This document shows positions 36,115 through 45,213 of a stretch of DNA of 64,000 bases, one piece after another (position 1 is the stretch's first letter; every line of letters begins with the position of its first letter). Source of the stretch: RUG12519 sp045649685 (GTDB taxonomy: Bacteria > Bacillota > Clostridia > Oscillospirales > Ruminococcaceae); NCBI GenBank assembly GCA_045649685.1, contig JAZRQJ010000007.1, positions 186,001 through 250,000 of the forward strand, given 5' to 3'. A program made the translations under genes and the position numbers. The notes beneath the pieces were generated by a model that had not been told where the DNA came from, did no database searches, and saw only the letters and a program-made list of their open reading frames with translations.

Positions 36115-38162
36115 TGAGATTAGGTTTTTACTTAAAATTTGCGATAGATGGAATAAAAAAGAATAAAAAGATTTATGTGCCATATATTTTAACATGTTCA
36201 GTAATGTTTGCAATGTGCTACATAATTTATTTTTTGAAAGATAGTCAAGCTGTTGCTAAAGTTAGTTTTTTAATTAATACAGGTTTTTTTTCTTGGATTT
36301 TTGCATTGTTTTCAGGACTCGTCTTATTCTATACTAACTCGTTTTTGATGAAAAAAAGAAAAAAAGAATTTGGACTATATAACGTTTTAGGAATGAATAA
36401 ACGTAATATTTCAAAAATTTTGTTTTTTGAAACGTTAGTAATGTTATTAATTGTTGTATTTTTGGGACTTATTATTGGATTTTTATTTTACAAATTGGCA
36501 GAAACTTTGTTATTAAGCATGCTTAGTGGTGATATTGACTATAAGTTAGTTGTATCTCCAGATGCAGGTATATGGACAATCGTTGTCTTTTGTATTATTT
36601 TTGCGCTAATATTTTTACATTCATTGCGCCAAATTAGTTTTTCTGATGCTATTTCTTTAATTAAAAGTGAAAATTTTGGAGAAAAGCCTCCAAAAAGTAA
36701 TATGTTTGTTGGAATAATAGGGTTATTGTTGCTTATATTTGCGTATATTGCTATCTTTAATATCTATAATGCGACAGGACCTTTTTGGCTTTTTATTGGA
36801 GTTGTTTTGGTTATTGTTTCAACATATATTATTATGATATCAAGCTCAATATTTGTATGTAGAGTATTAAAAAATAATAAACATTATTACTATAAATCAC
36901 ACCATTTTATATCTATTTCGTCTATGATGTATAGAATGAAAAGAAACGGGGCAGGACTTGCTTCTATTTGTGTTTTGTTAACCATAATTCAGTTTATAAT
37001 GTCTACTTATATTTTTGTGCAGTGGGTTACTGATGACATACTGAGATGTCAATATCCACAACAAAATACACAGGTGAGAGTTACCGAGGAAAACATTGAT
37101 AGATTATTAAGTGATGATAACTTAAAAATAAAAAAAGACATTTTAAATTTTGCTAGTGAAAATGATATTGATTTAAAAAACTATTCGGAATATCGAAGTA
37201 TTGGATCTTGTGGAAGTGTTGTTTCTATATATGGTGATAAGATTAATATGAGTCGTGATTTGGACTATAGTCGTGATCATGAACCTGCTAAATATATTGA
37301 CTTTGAAATTATTCCAATTGAAGATTATAATAAAAATATGGGAACTAACGAAACTCTAAATTATGGTGAGGCAATTGTTAATGTTTTGGGAGGAGAATAC
37401 GATAAGGATTCAATATCTTTTACCTGGGATGGCAAGCAAGAAAAGACGTTTAAAATTGTAAATAGACAGCTAGAACCTATGAAAATAGATAGATCGTGGT
37501 ATAACGCTAAACTTGTGATTTTTATATCTAACATTAGTGAAGCTAAAGAAATTGAAAATATGATTTTGTCTTGTGGCGGAGATGTTCAACAAACTATTTT
37601 ATCTCATTTTCAACTAAGATTTGATATAGATTGTGCTAATGATAGAATAAAAGATGTTATAGATCGACTTAGAAAAAAAACATATGAATCTTATGACAAT
37701 TTGAAATTAAGAGGAGTTATAACAAATAATTACAATCAGTCAAAATATGTGGATTTTAAGGATTTAAAAGAAGTATTATTTTTGAGCATATTCTTTATAA
37801 TATTGTTCACACTAGTTGTAATACTAATTATGTACTATAAGCAAGTTTCAGAGGGGTATGAAGATGCTAATAGATTCGATGTTATGAGAAAAGTAGGCAT
37901 ATCTAAACAGGAAATTAAAAAGAGCGTGAATTCTCAATTGTTAATCACGTTTTTTGCACCTTTAATTTTGGCAGGATTGCATACGGTGTTTTCTATAATT
38001 TGGCTCACTAGAATTATAAATTCTACTGCATATCATGATTATAGTTTCTTTATTTGTATGGCATTAATTAGCTTTATAATATTATCTTTATTGTATTGCG
38101 CAATATATAAAGTGACTTCTAAGGTTTATTATAGGATTGTCGGTGGTGTAGATAAAGATTAA
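36114..38162 (+). CDS. bceB: BceB-type ABC transporter permease
   Basis: A 682-residue permease with about ten helices: one N-terminal, a group of three (FtsX domain with KKRKKEFGLYNVLGM), two more pairs, and a C-terminal FtsX domain (FDVMRKVGISKQEIKK). A large extracellular loop of about 210 residues (about 310-530) sits between helices 7 and 8, as in BceB, and is the peptide-sensing part. With BceA it removes lipid II-binding peptides such as bacitracin from their target and activates BceS. Confidence 0.93.
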   Translation: MRLGFYLKFAIDGIKKNKKIYVPYILTCSVMFAMCYIIYFLKDSQAVAKVSFLINTGFFSWIFALFSGLVLFYTNSFLMKKRKKEFGLYNVLGMNKRNISKILFFETLVMLLIVVFLGLIIGFLFYKLAETLLLSMLSGDIDYKLVVSPDAGIWTIVVFCIIFALIFLHSLRQISFSDAISLIKSENFGEKPPKSNMFVGIIGLLLLIFAYIAIFNIYNATGPFWLFIGVVLVIVSTYIIMISSSIFVCRVLKNNKHYYYKSHHFISISSMMYRMKRNGAGLASICVLLTIIQFIMSTYIFVQWVTDDILRCQYPQQNTQVRVTEENIDRLLSDDNLKIKKDILNFASENDIDLKNYSEYRSIGSCGSVVSIYGDKINMSRDLDYSRDHEPAKYIDFEIIPIEDYNKNMGTNETLNYGEAIVNVLGGEYDKDSISFTWDGKQEKTFKIVNRQLEPMKIDRSWYNAKLVIFISNISEAKEIENMILSCGGDVQQTILSHFQLRFDIDCANDRIKDVIDRLRKKTYESYDNLKLRGVITNNYNQSKYVDFKDLKEVLFLSIFFIILFTLVVILIMYYKQVSEGYEDANRFDVMRKVGISKQEIKKSVNSQLLITFFAPLILAGLHTVFSIIWLTRIINSTAYHDYSFFICMALISFIILSLLYCAIYKVTSKVYYRIVGGVDKD

Positions 38163-38174
38163 TAGATTTTAATT

Positions 38175-38215
38175 AAAAAATGGGCTGTGTTTCTTGTACA
38201 TGCTCATTTTTATTT
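38175..38215 (+). terminator. Terminator after bceB
   Basis: AAAAATGGGC (38176-38185) pairs with GCTCATTTTT (38202-38211, one G-T pair) and ends in a T-rich tract. Confidence 0.65.
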
Positions 38216-38272
38216 TGACGATGTTTAAAAAATAAAAAAATGAAAAATTTATATTAGGTGTGTCTTGTTCGC

Positions 38273-38301
38273 TTGTTACAATAAGGCAATTATGATATAA
38301 T
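38273..38301 (+). promoter_or_regulatory. Promoter of cardiolipin synthase gene
   Basis: TTGTTA at 38273-38278 and perfect TATAAT at 38296-38301, spacing 17. Confidence 0.6.
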
Positions 38302-38350
38302 AAGCACAACTATTACTGTTTTAAATTGTTTGCTTATTTTAGGAGGAAAC

Positions 38351-39871
38351 ATGAAGCGTGTTTGGAATGTTATAACGAAAAAAGCATTTGTTGCTACAAT
38401 TTTGTTGGTTGTTGAGATAGTGCTTCTAATATTTATGATGGTGATTTTAGGAAGATTATTTATTTTCTTTGGAATTGGATTGTATATTGTTAGTCTAATA
38501 ACAATACTTTTTGTTGTTAATGATATGGGTAATCCGGCATACAAAATTTCTTGGATAACTAGCATAATTTTAATACCGTTTGCAGGTTCTGTGTTATATA
38601 TTATTTTTGGTAAAAAACACACAACTAAAAACATGAAGAAAAAATTTAACTATATTGATGCACACGGTAGAGAATGCATGTGTAATATGGAAAATAACGC
38701 TAAGAAATTAGATATTGATTTTAATTGTAGGCAGATAATTGATTGGATGTGGAATGTTTCGAAACAAACTGCGTATACAAATACTTTAACTGAGTTTTTA
38801 AGTCCGGGAGATGTTTATTTTAAGAGATTAATTCAAGATTTAAAACTGGCAAAAAAGACTATTTTTATGGAGTTTTTTATAATATGTCCTGGTAAAATGT
38901 GGAATGAAGTGGTTGACATTTTGGTAGCTAAAGTTAAAGAAGGTGTGGATGTAAGGTTAATATACGATGATTTTGGAACCATAGCATCTTTACCTGTTGA
39001 CTATCCTGAATATATGGAAAAATTAGGAATAAGAACTAGGGTGTTTAATATAATAAAACCTCGATTAGATGCTTTTATGAATAATCGTGACCATAGAAAG
39101 ATTGTTGTAATTGATGGAAATATTTCTTATACCGGGGGAATAAATTTAGCAGATGAATATATCAATGAAATAGAGCGTTTTGGTTATTGGCAAGATTGTG
39201 GTATTAGATTGGAAGGAGATGCAACGGCTAGTTTTACTATTTTGTTTTTGAGAATGTGGCATTATTTATCTGGAGAAAAAAGTTATTATCAAAATTATAT
39301 GCCAACTGTAAAATTGAAAGATTCAGGGGTTGTTGTTCCATTTGGAGACAATCCAATTAGAGATCATAATTTGCATGATTCTACGTATTTAAAGATAATT
39401 ACTTGTGCGAAAAAATATGTTTATATTGAAACACCATATCTTGTTATGGATTATGAATTAACTGCTGCGCTTATTTTTGCTGCTGAGAGTGGAGTTGAAG
39501 TTGTTATTATTACTCCTCATATACCTGATAAAGCGTATGTTCATGCTCTGACAAGAAGTTCTTATAAAAAGCTAATAAAAGCGGGTGTTAAGATATATGA
39601 ATTCACTCCTGGTTTTATACATTCTAAACTTATAGTGTCTGATGATTCGGTTGCTGTTGTTGGGACTGCTAATTTTGATTTTAGGAGTTTATATTTACAT
39701 TTTGAATGTAGTGTATTTTTATATAAGACAGCATCATTACAACAAATATATTGTGATTTTAAACGTGTAATGGGAGCATCTCAAGAGATTACACTGGAAA
39801 AATGTAAACAGAGAAGTTGGATTCAGAAATTATTAGGTTTTGTTTTAAGACCTTTTGCACCACTTATGTAA
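38351..39871 (+). CDS. cls: Cardiolipin synthase
   Basis: A 506-residue membrane enzyme that joins two phosphatidylglycerols. Two to three N-terminal helices precede two phospholipase-D HKD motifs: NRDHRKIVVIDGNISYTGG and FIHSKLIVSDDSVAVVGTANFD. ATG at 38351 follows AGGAGG exactly; earlier in-frame starts overlap that site. coaX begins 20 bases downstream, so the two are probably co-transcribed. Cardiolipin is also relevant to spore membranes and to peptide resistance, fitting the neighbouring bce module, but that is inference. Confidence 0.94.
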   Translation: MKRVWNVITKKAFVATILLVVEIVLLIFMMVILGRLFIFFGIGLYIVSLITILFVVNDMGNPAYKISWITSIILIPFAGSVLYIIFGKKHTTKNMKKKFNYIDAHGRECMCNMENNAKKLDIDFNCRQIIDWMWNVSKQTAYTNTLTEFLSPGDVYFKRLIQDLKLAKKTIFMEFFIICPGKMWNEVVDILVAKVKEGVDVRLIYDDFGTIASLPVDYPEYMEKLGIRTRVFNIIKPRLDAFMNNRDHRKIVVIDGNISYTGGINLADEYINEIERFGYWQDCGIRLEGDATASFTILFLRMWHYLSGEKSYYQNYMPTVKLKDSGVVVPFGDNPIRDHNLHDSTYLKIITCAKKYVYIETPYLVMDYELTAALIFAAESGVEVVIITPHIPDKAYVHALTRSSYKKLIKAGVKIYEFTPGFIHSKLIVSDDSVAVVGTANFDFRSLYLHFECSVFLYKTASLQQIYCDFKRVMGASQEITLEKCKQRSWIQKLLGFVLRPFAPLM

Positions 39872-39891
39872 TATAGATGGAGGTTATATTA

Positions 39892-40665
39892 TTGATTCTT
39901 GCTATTGATATTGGAAATACTAATATGGAGTTCGGGTTATTTAAAAATAGTAAATTGATTAATAATTTTAGGTTAGTTACGGATAGAAATACCACATCCG
40001 ATGAGATTGGATTAATGATGTTACAATTTTTCAGAGTGCGTGGAATTAATACTATCGATATTGAGGATGTGGTTATAGCTTCTGTTGTCCCTCAAATAAT
40101 GTTTGCTATGAACAACGCAATAAAAAAATATTTAGAGAAAGTTCCAATAATTGTTGGAGAAAACTGTGATGTTCCGATAGAGAATAACTATAAAATAAAA
40201 AAAGAAGTTGGGATTGATAGATTAGTTAATGCTTTTTGTGCATATAAAATATATTCTAGGGCTCTTATTGTGGTTGATTTTGGTACGGCTACTACTTTTG
40301 ATGTTGTTTCAAAAGATGGATGTTATGAGGGAGGATGTATTTTTCCGGGAATAAAAATATCTATGGAAGCTTTGAATAGATATGCGGCTAAGTTGCCAAG
40401 AGTGGAAATATCAGCACCAGAAGTTATAATTGGGAAGGATACTGTAACTAGTATGCAGTCTGGAGCAATATGTGGATTTGTTGGTGCGACTGTACATACA
40501 ATAAAGTGTTTAAAAAAGGAAATGGGTTGTGATGCATATGTTGTTGCTACGGGAGGACTTTCTGGGTTAATTGCTAGTTATACCGATTCCATTAATGTTG
40601 TTGATAAAACACTGTCACTACAAGGTTTAAATGATATATGTATCATGTTTAGAGAACAAAGTTAG
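39892..40665 (+). CDS. coaX: Type III pantothenate kinase
   Basis: A 257-residue ASKHA-fold kinase for the first step of coenzyme A synthesis. Motifs are LAIDIGNTN (phosphate 1), VGIDRLVNAF, VVDFGTATTFD (phosphate 2) and a Gly-rich VATGGLSG. I use the TTG at 39892, nine bases after GGAGG at 39878; an ATG at 39877 overlaps this site. Confidence 0.95.
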   Translation: MILAIDIGNTNMEFGLFKNSKLINNFRLVTDRNTTSDEIGLMMLQFFRVRGINTIDIEDVVIASVVPQIMFAMNNAIKKYLEKVPIIVGENCDVPIENNYKIKKEVGIDRLVNAFCAYKIYSRALIVVDFGTATTFDVVSKDGCYEGGCIFPGIKISMEALNRYAAKLPRVEISAPEVIIGKDTVTSMQSGAICGFVGATVHTIKCLKKEMGCDAYVVATGGLSGLIASYTDSINVVDKTLSLQGLNDICIMFREQS

Positions 40666-40801
40666 TTACGTATAATTGTTATTAAAATACATATTTTTTG
40701 TTTATTTGGAATATATCTTATAGTATATTTAAGAACAATGTGAAAAATTGAGGATGCTAAAATATTTAAATGAAAATAATAATATGGAGGCATTCTAAAT
40801 T

Positions 40802-41503
40802 ATGACTAAAAAATCTGTGGCAGCAATGATTGTTTTAATATTATTTGCATCTTTTATGTCAATTATATATATTATTAATACAGGTAGTTATGTTCCTGTA
40901 TTTGTAAAAAATAAAACATCTCGGCAAATTGTTATTGATCCTGGACATGGTGGAGAAGATGGAGGAGCAGTTGTTGGTGATGTATTTGAAAAAGATATTA
41001 ATTTAAAAATTGCAAAGATATTGAAGGATTTGTTGGATGTATCTGGATTTCAAACAATTATGACTAGAACAGAAGATATTTCCATATACGATAAGGGAGC
41101 AGATAGTCTTAGAAAAAAGAAGTGCTCCGACTTGATTAATAGATTGAAAATTGCTAACGAAAATGAAAATGCTATTTTTGTGTCCATTCATCAAAACAAG
41201 TTTCCACAATCCCAATATTGGGGAGCACAGGTTTTTTACGGATCCCAAAATGAACATAGTAAAGAATTGGCGGAACAACTACAAAACACAATAGTGAAAA
41301 CGTTGCAGCCTAACAATAAAAGAAATATAAAACCTGTTCAAGATAATGTATATTTAATTTATAATGCTAAAACGCCTGCTGTTTTATGCGAATGTGGTTT
41401 TATGTCTAATAAGGATGAGATGTTGTTACTTAAAGATGAAAGTTATCAAAAGAAAATGGCGTTTTCCATATATACTGGTATTTTAAAGTTTTATAATTCT
41501 TAA
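40802..41503 (+). CDS. cwlD: Spore cortex N-acetylmuramoyl-L-alanine amidase CwlD
   Basis: A 233-residue Amidase_3 protein. An N-terminal signal anchor (about 5-27) leads to zinc ligands His in DPGHGGEDGG, Glu in EKDINLKI and His in SIHQNKF, and the catalytic Glu in CECGFMSN. The length and the DGGA start fit CwlD, which removes peptide side chains so that muramic-delta-lactam forms in the spore cortex. Single gene with an ATGGAGG site. Confidence 0.9.
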   Translation: MTKKSVAAMIVLILFASFMSIIYIINTGSYVPVFVKNKTSRQIVIDPGHGGEDGGAVVGDVFEKDINLKIAKILKDLLDVSGFQTIMTRTEDISIYDKGADSLRKKKCSDLINRLKIANENENAIFVSIHQNKFPQSQYWGAQVFYGSQNEHSKELAEQLQNTIVKTLQPNNKRNIKPVQDNVYLIYNAKTPAVLCECGFMSNKDEMLLLKDESYQKKMAFSIYTGILKFYNS

Positions 41504-41581
41504 AATTTTGTTATAATGTGACTTCATAGCAAGTTTTTGTGTTAAATAACGGTTTCTTTAGGAAAGGAATGTTTAAGAAAT

Positions 41582-42940
41582 ATGTCTAAAAATAAAGTGG
41601 AGTTTGTTTGTAGAGAGTGTGGATATACTTCTGCAAAATGGACAGGATGCTGTCCAGAATGTGGAAATTGGAACACATTTGATGAAGCGATGGTTGATAA
41701 AATTAGCAAAACAAAATCTTTTATTGAGTTTATTCAACCTAAAGCATTAAAAGAAATAGATTTTGATTCTGAACTGAGATATGATACGGGGATTGATGAA
41801 TTAAATGTGCTTTTTGGAGGTGGAATTGTTAAAGGGTCTATCTCTTTGATTGGTGGAGATCCTGGTATAGGAAAATCTACATTATTACTTCAAATTTGCA
41901 GTAATTTAGCTAATAACAACAAAATTCTTTATGTTTCAGGAGAGGAAAGTGCAAAACAATTAAAATTAAGAGCAAATAGGTTGCAGGTTGATAATGACAA
42001 TTTATTTATATTACCTGAGTCTGATATGGACTCTATAGTTAGTTCAATAAAAAACATTAATCCTGATATTGTAATGATTGATTCAATACAAACTATGAAT
42101 TTGTCTGAAATTTCATCTGCTTCTGGAAGTGTTACGCAGGTTAGAGAGTGCACGTATGTCTTGCAAAAAATTGCTAAAGAGAAGGATATATCAATAATAT
42201 TAGTAGGACACGTTAATAAAGAAGGAAATATTGCAGGACCAAAGATATTAGAACATATTGTTGATGTTGTTTTGTATTTTGAGGGTGAAACTAAATTTGC
42301 TTTTAGGATATTGCGTGTTGTTAAAAATCGTTTTGGTTCTACTAACGAGATAGCGGTTTTTGAGATGCTAAAAGAGGGGCTAAAACCTGTAAATAACCCA
42401 TCAGCTGTTTTATTGAATGAAAGACCTAGTGGTGTATCGGGGAGTTGTGTTTGTTCTATAATGGAGGGGACAAGACCTATTTTGGCAGAGGTTCAATCAT
42501 TGGTTACTAAATCTGGATTTGGAATGCCTAGACGTATGTGTAAAGGATTTGACTATAATAGAATGTCTTTAATAATTGCGGTATTGGAAAAAAGAGCTGG
42601 ATATTTTTTTGGTACGTTAGATTGCTATATAAATGTTGTTGGAGGAATTAAGTTGGATGATCCGGCTGCAGATTTGGCTATTGCATTATCGCTAATTTCT
42701 AGTTTGAGAGATAAGCCATTGGATGAAAAATTAATTGCGTTTGGTGAGATTGGTTTAGCGGGTGAAATAAGATCGGTTGCTGGAGTTGATAAAATAGTTA
42801 TTGAAGCAAAGAAATTAGGATTTAATAAGATAATAATTCCTAGCAACTGTATGCAAAAGGTTAAAAAAATTCCTGATTGTGTTGAAATTATACCTGCAAA
42901 CAATATAAAATCGGTTATTTCTAAAGTGTTTAGTAATTAA
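41582..42940 (+). CDS. radA: DNA repair protein RadA
   Basis: A 452-residue recombination ATPase (Sms). An N-terminal four-Cys zinc finger (CRECGYTSAKWTGCCPECG), a RecA-like core with Walker A GGDPGIGKS and the RadA signature KNRFGS, and a C-terminal Lon-like domain (about 290-452). It promotes branch migration of recombination intermediates. It commonly precedes disA in Firmicutes; here it precedes cdaA instead. Confidence 0.97.
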   Translation: MSKNKVEFVCRECGYTSAKWTGCCPECGNWNTFDEAMVDKISKTKSFIEFIQPKALKEIDFDSELRYDTGIDELNVLFGGGIVKGSISLIGGDPGIGKSTLLLQICSNLANNNKILYVSGEESAKQLKLRANRLQVDNDNLFILPESDMDSIVSSIKNINPDIVMIDSIQTMNLSEISSASGSVTQVRECTYVLQKIAKEKDISIILVGHVNKEGNIAGPKILEHIVDVVLYFEGETKFAFRILRVVKNRFGSTNEIAVFEMLKEGLKPVNNPSAVLLNERPSGVSGSCVCSIMEGTRPILAEVQSLVTKSGFGMPRRMCKGFDYNRMSLIIAVLEKRAGYFFGTLDCYINVVGGIKLDDPAADLAIALSLISSLRDKPLDEKLIAFGEIGLAGEIRSVAGVDKIVIEAKKLGFNKIIIPSNCMQKVKKIPDCVEIIPANNIKSVISKVFSN

Positions 42941-43060
42941 TAATTATAAATTGATTTTATGCTGTAGTATAAGTTGTAATACTTGTGGTTTTGTGGTAGA
43001 ATGTTTTTAGAATAGATTGTTTTAATAAGTTGTTTATTTATTAGAGAGGACTAAAAATAT

Positions 43061-43879
43061 ATGAATCAGTTAGTCGCTTTTTTTAATATGCTATGGGGCG
43101 TTGTTTTGTCATTTGAATTTACAGATTTGTTAGACATACTTGTGATTTCATATATAATTTATAAGATTATTCAGATTCTTAGGGAAACTAGGGCAGTTCA
43201 GTTAGTGAAAGGGTTGCTCTTTTTGTTGTTTATTGCTTTTTTTGCAAAAATTTTGAATTTAAAAACTTTAGCGGTTATGACTTCAAACATTCTTTTGTGG
43301 GGACCGCTTGCAATTGTTGTATTGTTTCAAAATGAGTTGAGACGTGTATTGGAACATGTTGGAAGAGCTAAAATGAGTGGTCGTTTTAAAAATTTTTTAT
43401 ATAGTGGAAATAGTGAAAATGAAAATACTGAATTTGATAGAGTTGTGATATATAAGGTAGCGAATGCGTGTGAAAGTATGGCTAAGTCGCGAACTGGAGC
43501 TATAATTATTTTCGAAAGAAAAACAAAATTGGGAGATATCATTGAAACAGGTGTAGAGATAAATGCAAATATAAGTGAAGACCTTATACAAAATTTATTT
43601 TTTAAAAATTCACCGCTGCATGATGGAGCAGTTGTGATAAGAAACACTAAAATTGTAGCTGCTTCATGTTTTTTGCCAAAACCATCAAAGGAAGAATATA
43701 TATCTAGAGTTTTAGGTTCTAGACATAGAGCAGCAATCGGAATGAGTGAAAATTCAGATGCTATTGTTGTGGTTGTTTCTGAAGAAACAGGGTTTATTTC
43801 GATTGCAGAAGATGGAAAACTCAAGCGTAATTTAAGTAGAACAGATGTTATTTCTTATCTACAAAATGGTTTGAAATAA
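43061..43879 (+). CDS. cdaA: Diadenylate cyclase CdaA
   Basis: A 272-residue membrane enzyme that makes c-di-AMP from two ATP. Three N-terminal helices (about 15-80) are followed by the DAC domain with DGAVVIR and GSRHRAAIG motifs. It is followed at 32 bases by its regulator gene cdaR. c-di-AMP controls potassium uptake, and RCK proteins encoded at 12839-14137 are likely targets. Confidence 0.96.
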   Translation: MNQLVAFFNMLWGVVLSFEFTDLLDILVISYIIYKIIQILRETRAVQLVKGLLFLLFIAFFAKILNLKTLAVMTSNILLWGPLAIVVLFQNELRRVLEHVGRAKMSGRFKNFLYSGNSENENTEFDRVVIYKVANACESMAKSRTGAIIIFERKTKLGDIIETGVEINANISEDLIQNLFFKNSPLHDGAVVIRNTKIVAASCFLPKPSKEEYISRVLGSRHRAAIGMSENSDAIVVVVSEETGFISIAEDGKLKRNLSRTDVISYLQNGLK

Positions 43880-43911
43880 GCTAATATTTCATTCGGAAAG
43901 GTGTAAATAAA

Positions 43912-45174
43912 ATGAAAAAATTTGATTTAGATGAGATTTTTTCTAACAAGAAATTTACTATAGTTATATCTGTTGTTATAGCTGTTATTGCTTGGTTTGT
44001 TACGGTAATGGTAAATGACAGTAGTGGGACTGTGACTATATATAATGTTCCCATAACTTGTGATACTAAAAATACGCAAGCAGAGCAATTGAGTTTGGAA
44101 ATTGTGGATATAGAACCTAAAACTGTATCAGTTACTGTACGAGGCCCTAAATATAAAATAGGCTTAATATCTAATAAAGATATTGTTGTATCTCCAACTT
44201 CTATGATTAATGTGACAAGTGAAGGAACATATGAAATAAATCTTACTGCAAATTTAAAACAGCCTCAACGTGATGTTTATATTGATGAAATTGAGCCTCA
44301 ATTTGCCAGTTTTTCTTTTGACTCTATTTCAACAAAGACAGTAGCATTAGTTGCGGAAACGCCTAATATCAAGGTGGATCCTGGATATGTTAGTGATCAA
44401 GCTGTATGCCAGCCAGAAAAATTATTTGTTAGTGGTCCAAAACAGATGATAGATAAGTTGGATTATGTTAAATTGGTGGTAGATGCATCTGCAAATTTGA
44501 ATACATCTAAAGTATTTGAAGCAACACCCAAATTTATATCTGTTGATGGATTTGAAATGGATGCTACCTCATTTAAATACAATGAAGATATAAAGTTTAA
44601 AGTAAATGTTCCTGTATATAAAGAAAAGCAAATTCCATTAAAGTTTATGTATAAAAATGCATCAAATCATTTTAATACTGATTTATTAAATGCAATAATA
44701 TCACCTGGCCAGATTAATATTGCTGGAGCACCGGATATAATAGATAGTATTAGTGAAGTGAATCTTGGATATATTGATATGCGTGAGTTGGATATTGGAA
44801 AGTCGTTTATATTTACTGTTAAAGTGCCTTCGGGATACAAAAATATAGATAGAATTGATGCTGCTACGGTGTCTTTTGATTCTAGCAACTGGAAGTCTAG
44901 AAATTTTTCAGTTAGTGATGTGAAATTAAGTAATGTTCCTAGTGATTACGATGTAAATATAAATTCATCGGTAATTAAAGATGTAAAATTTGTTGGATTT
45001 GTGGATGTTATAGACAATCTTAATGCGTCTGATATAACTGCAACAGTAGATTTGACAAATGTATCCATAAAGGAAGGAAAACAGATTGTTCCAGTTATAG
45101 TGGAAACTGTAAATAAAGATGGTGCTTGGGCAGTTGGAGAATATAAATGTTCAATTACTGCAAATAAAAAATAA
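43912..45174 (+). CDS. cdaR: CdaR, YbbR-domain regulator of CdaA
   Basis: A 420-residue protein with one N-terminal transmembrane helix (about 17-36) and about four extracytoplasmic YbbR repeats. It binds and modulates CdaA across the membrane. The usual third gene glmM is not next; an FAD-dependent dehydrogenase gene follows 39 bases later. Confidence 0.9.
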   Translation: MKKFDLDEIFSNKKFTIVISVVIAVIAWFVTVMVNDSSGTVTIYNVPITCDTKNTQAEQLSLEIVDIEPKTVSVTVRGPKYKIGLISNKDIVVSPTSMINVTSEGTYEINLTANLKQPQRDVYIDEIEPQFASFSFDSISTKTVALVAETPNIKVDPGYVSDQAVCQPEKLFVSGPKQMIDKLDYVKLVVDASANLNTSKVFEATPKFISVDGFEMDATSFKYNEDIKFKVNVPVYKEKQIPLKFMYKNASNHFNTDLLNAIISPGQINIAGAPDIIDSISEVNLGYIDMRELDIGKSFIFTVKVPSGYKNIDRIDAATVSFDSSNWKSRNFSVSDVKLSNVPSDYDVNINSSVIKDVKFVGFVDVIDNLNASDITATVDLTNVSIKEGKQIVPVIVETVNKDGAWAVGEYKCSITANKK

Positions 45175-45213
45175 TTTTTGTATTATTTGAGAAAGACGGG
45201 GTAATGGAAAGTA

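Noticed and set aside
43327..43824. Minus-strand frame of 165 codons inside cdaA
   Set aside because: It is fully antisense to the conserved diadenylate cyclase domain and lacks a ribosome site.
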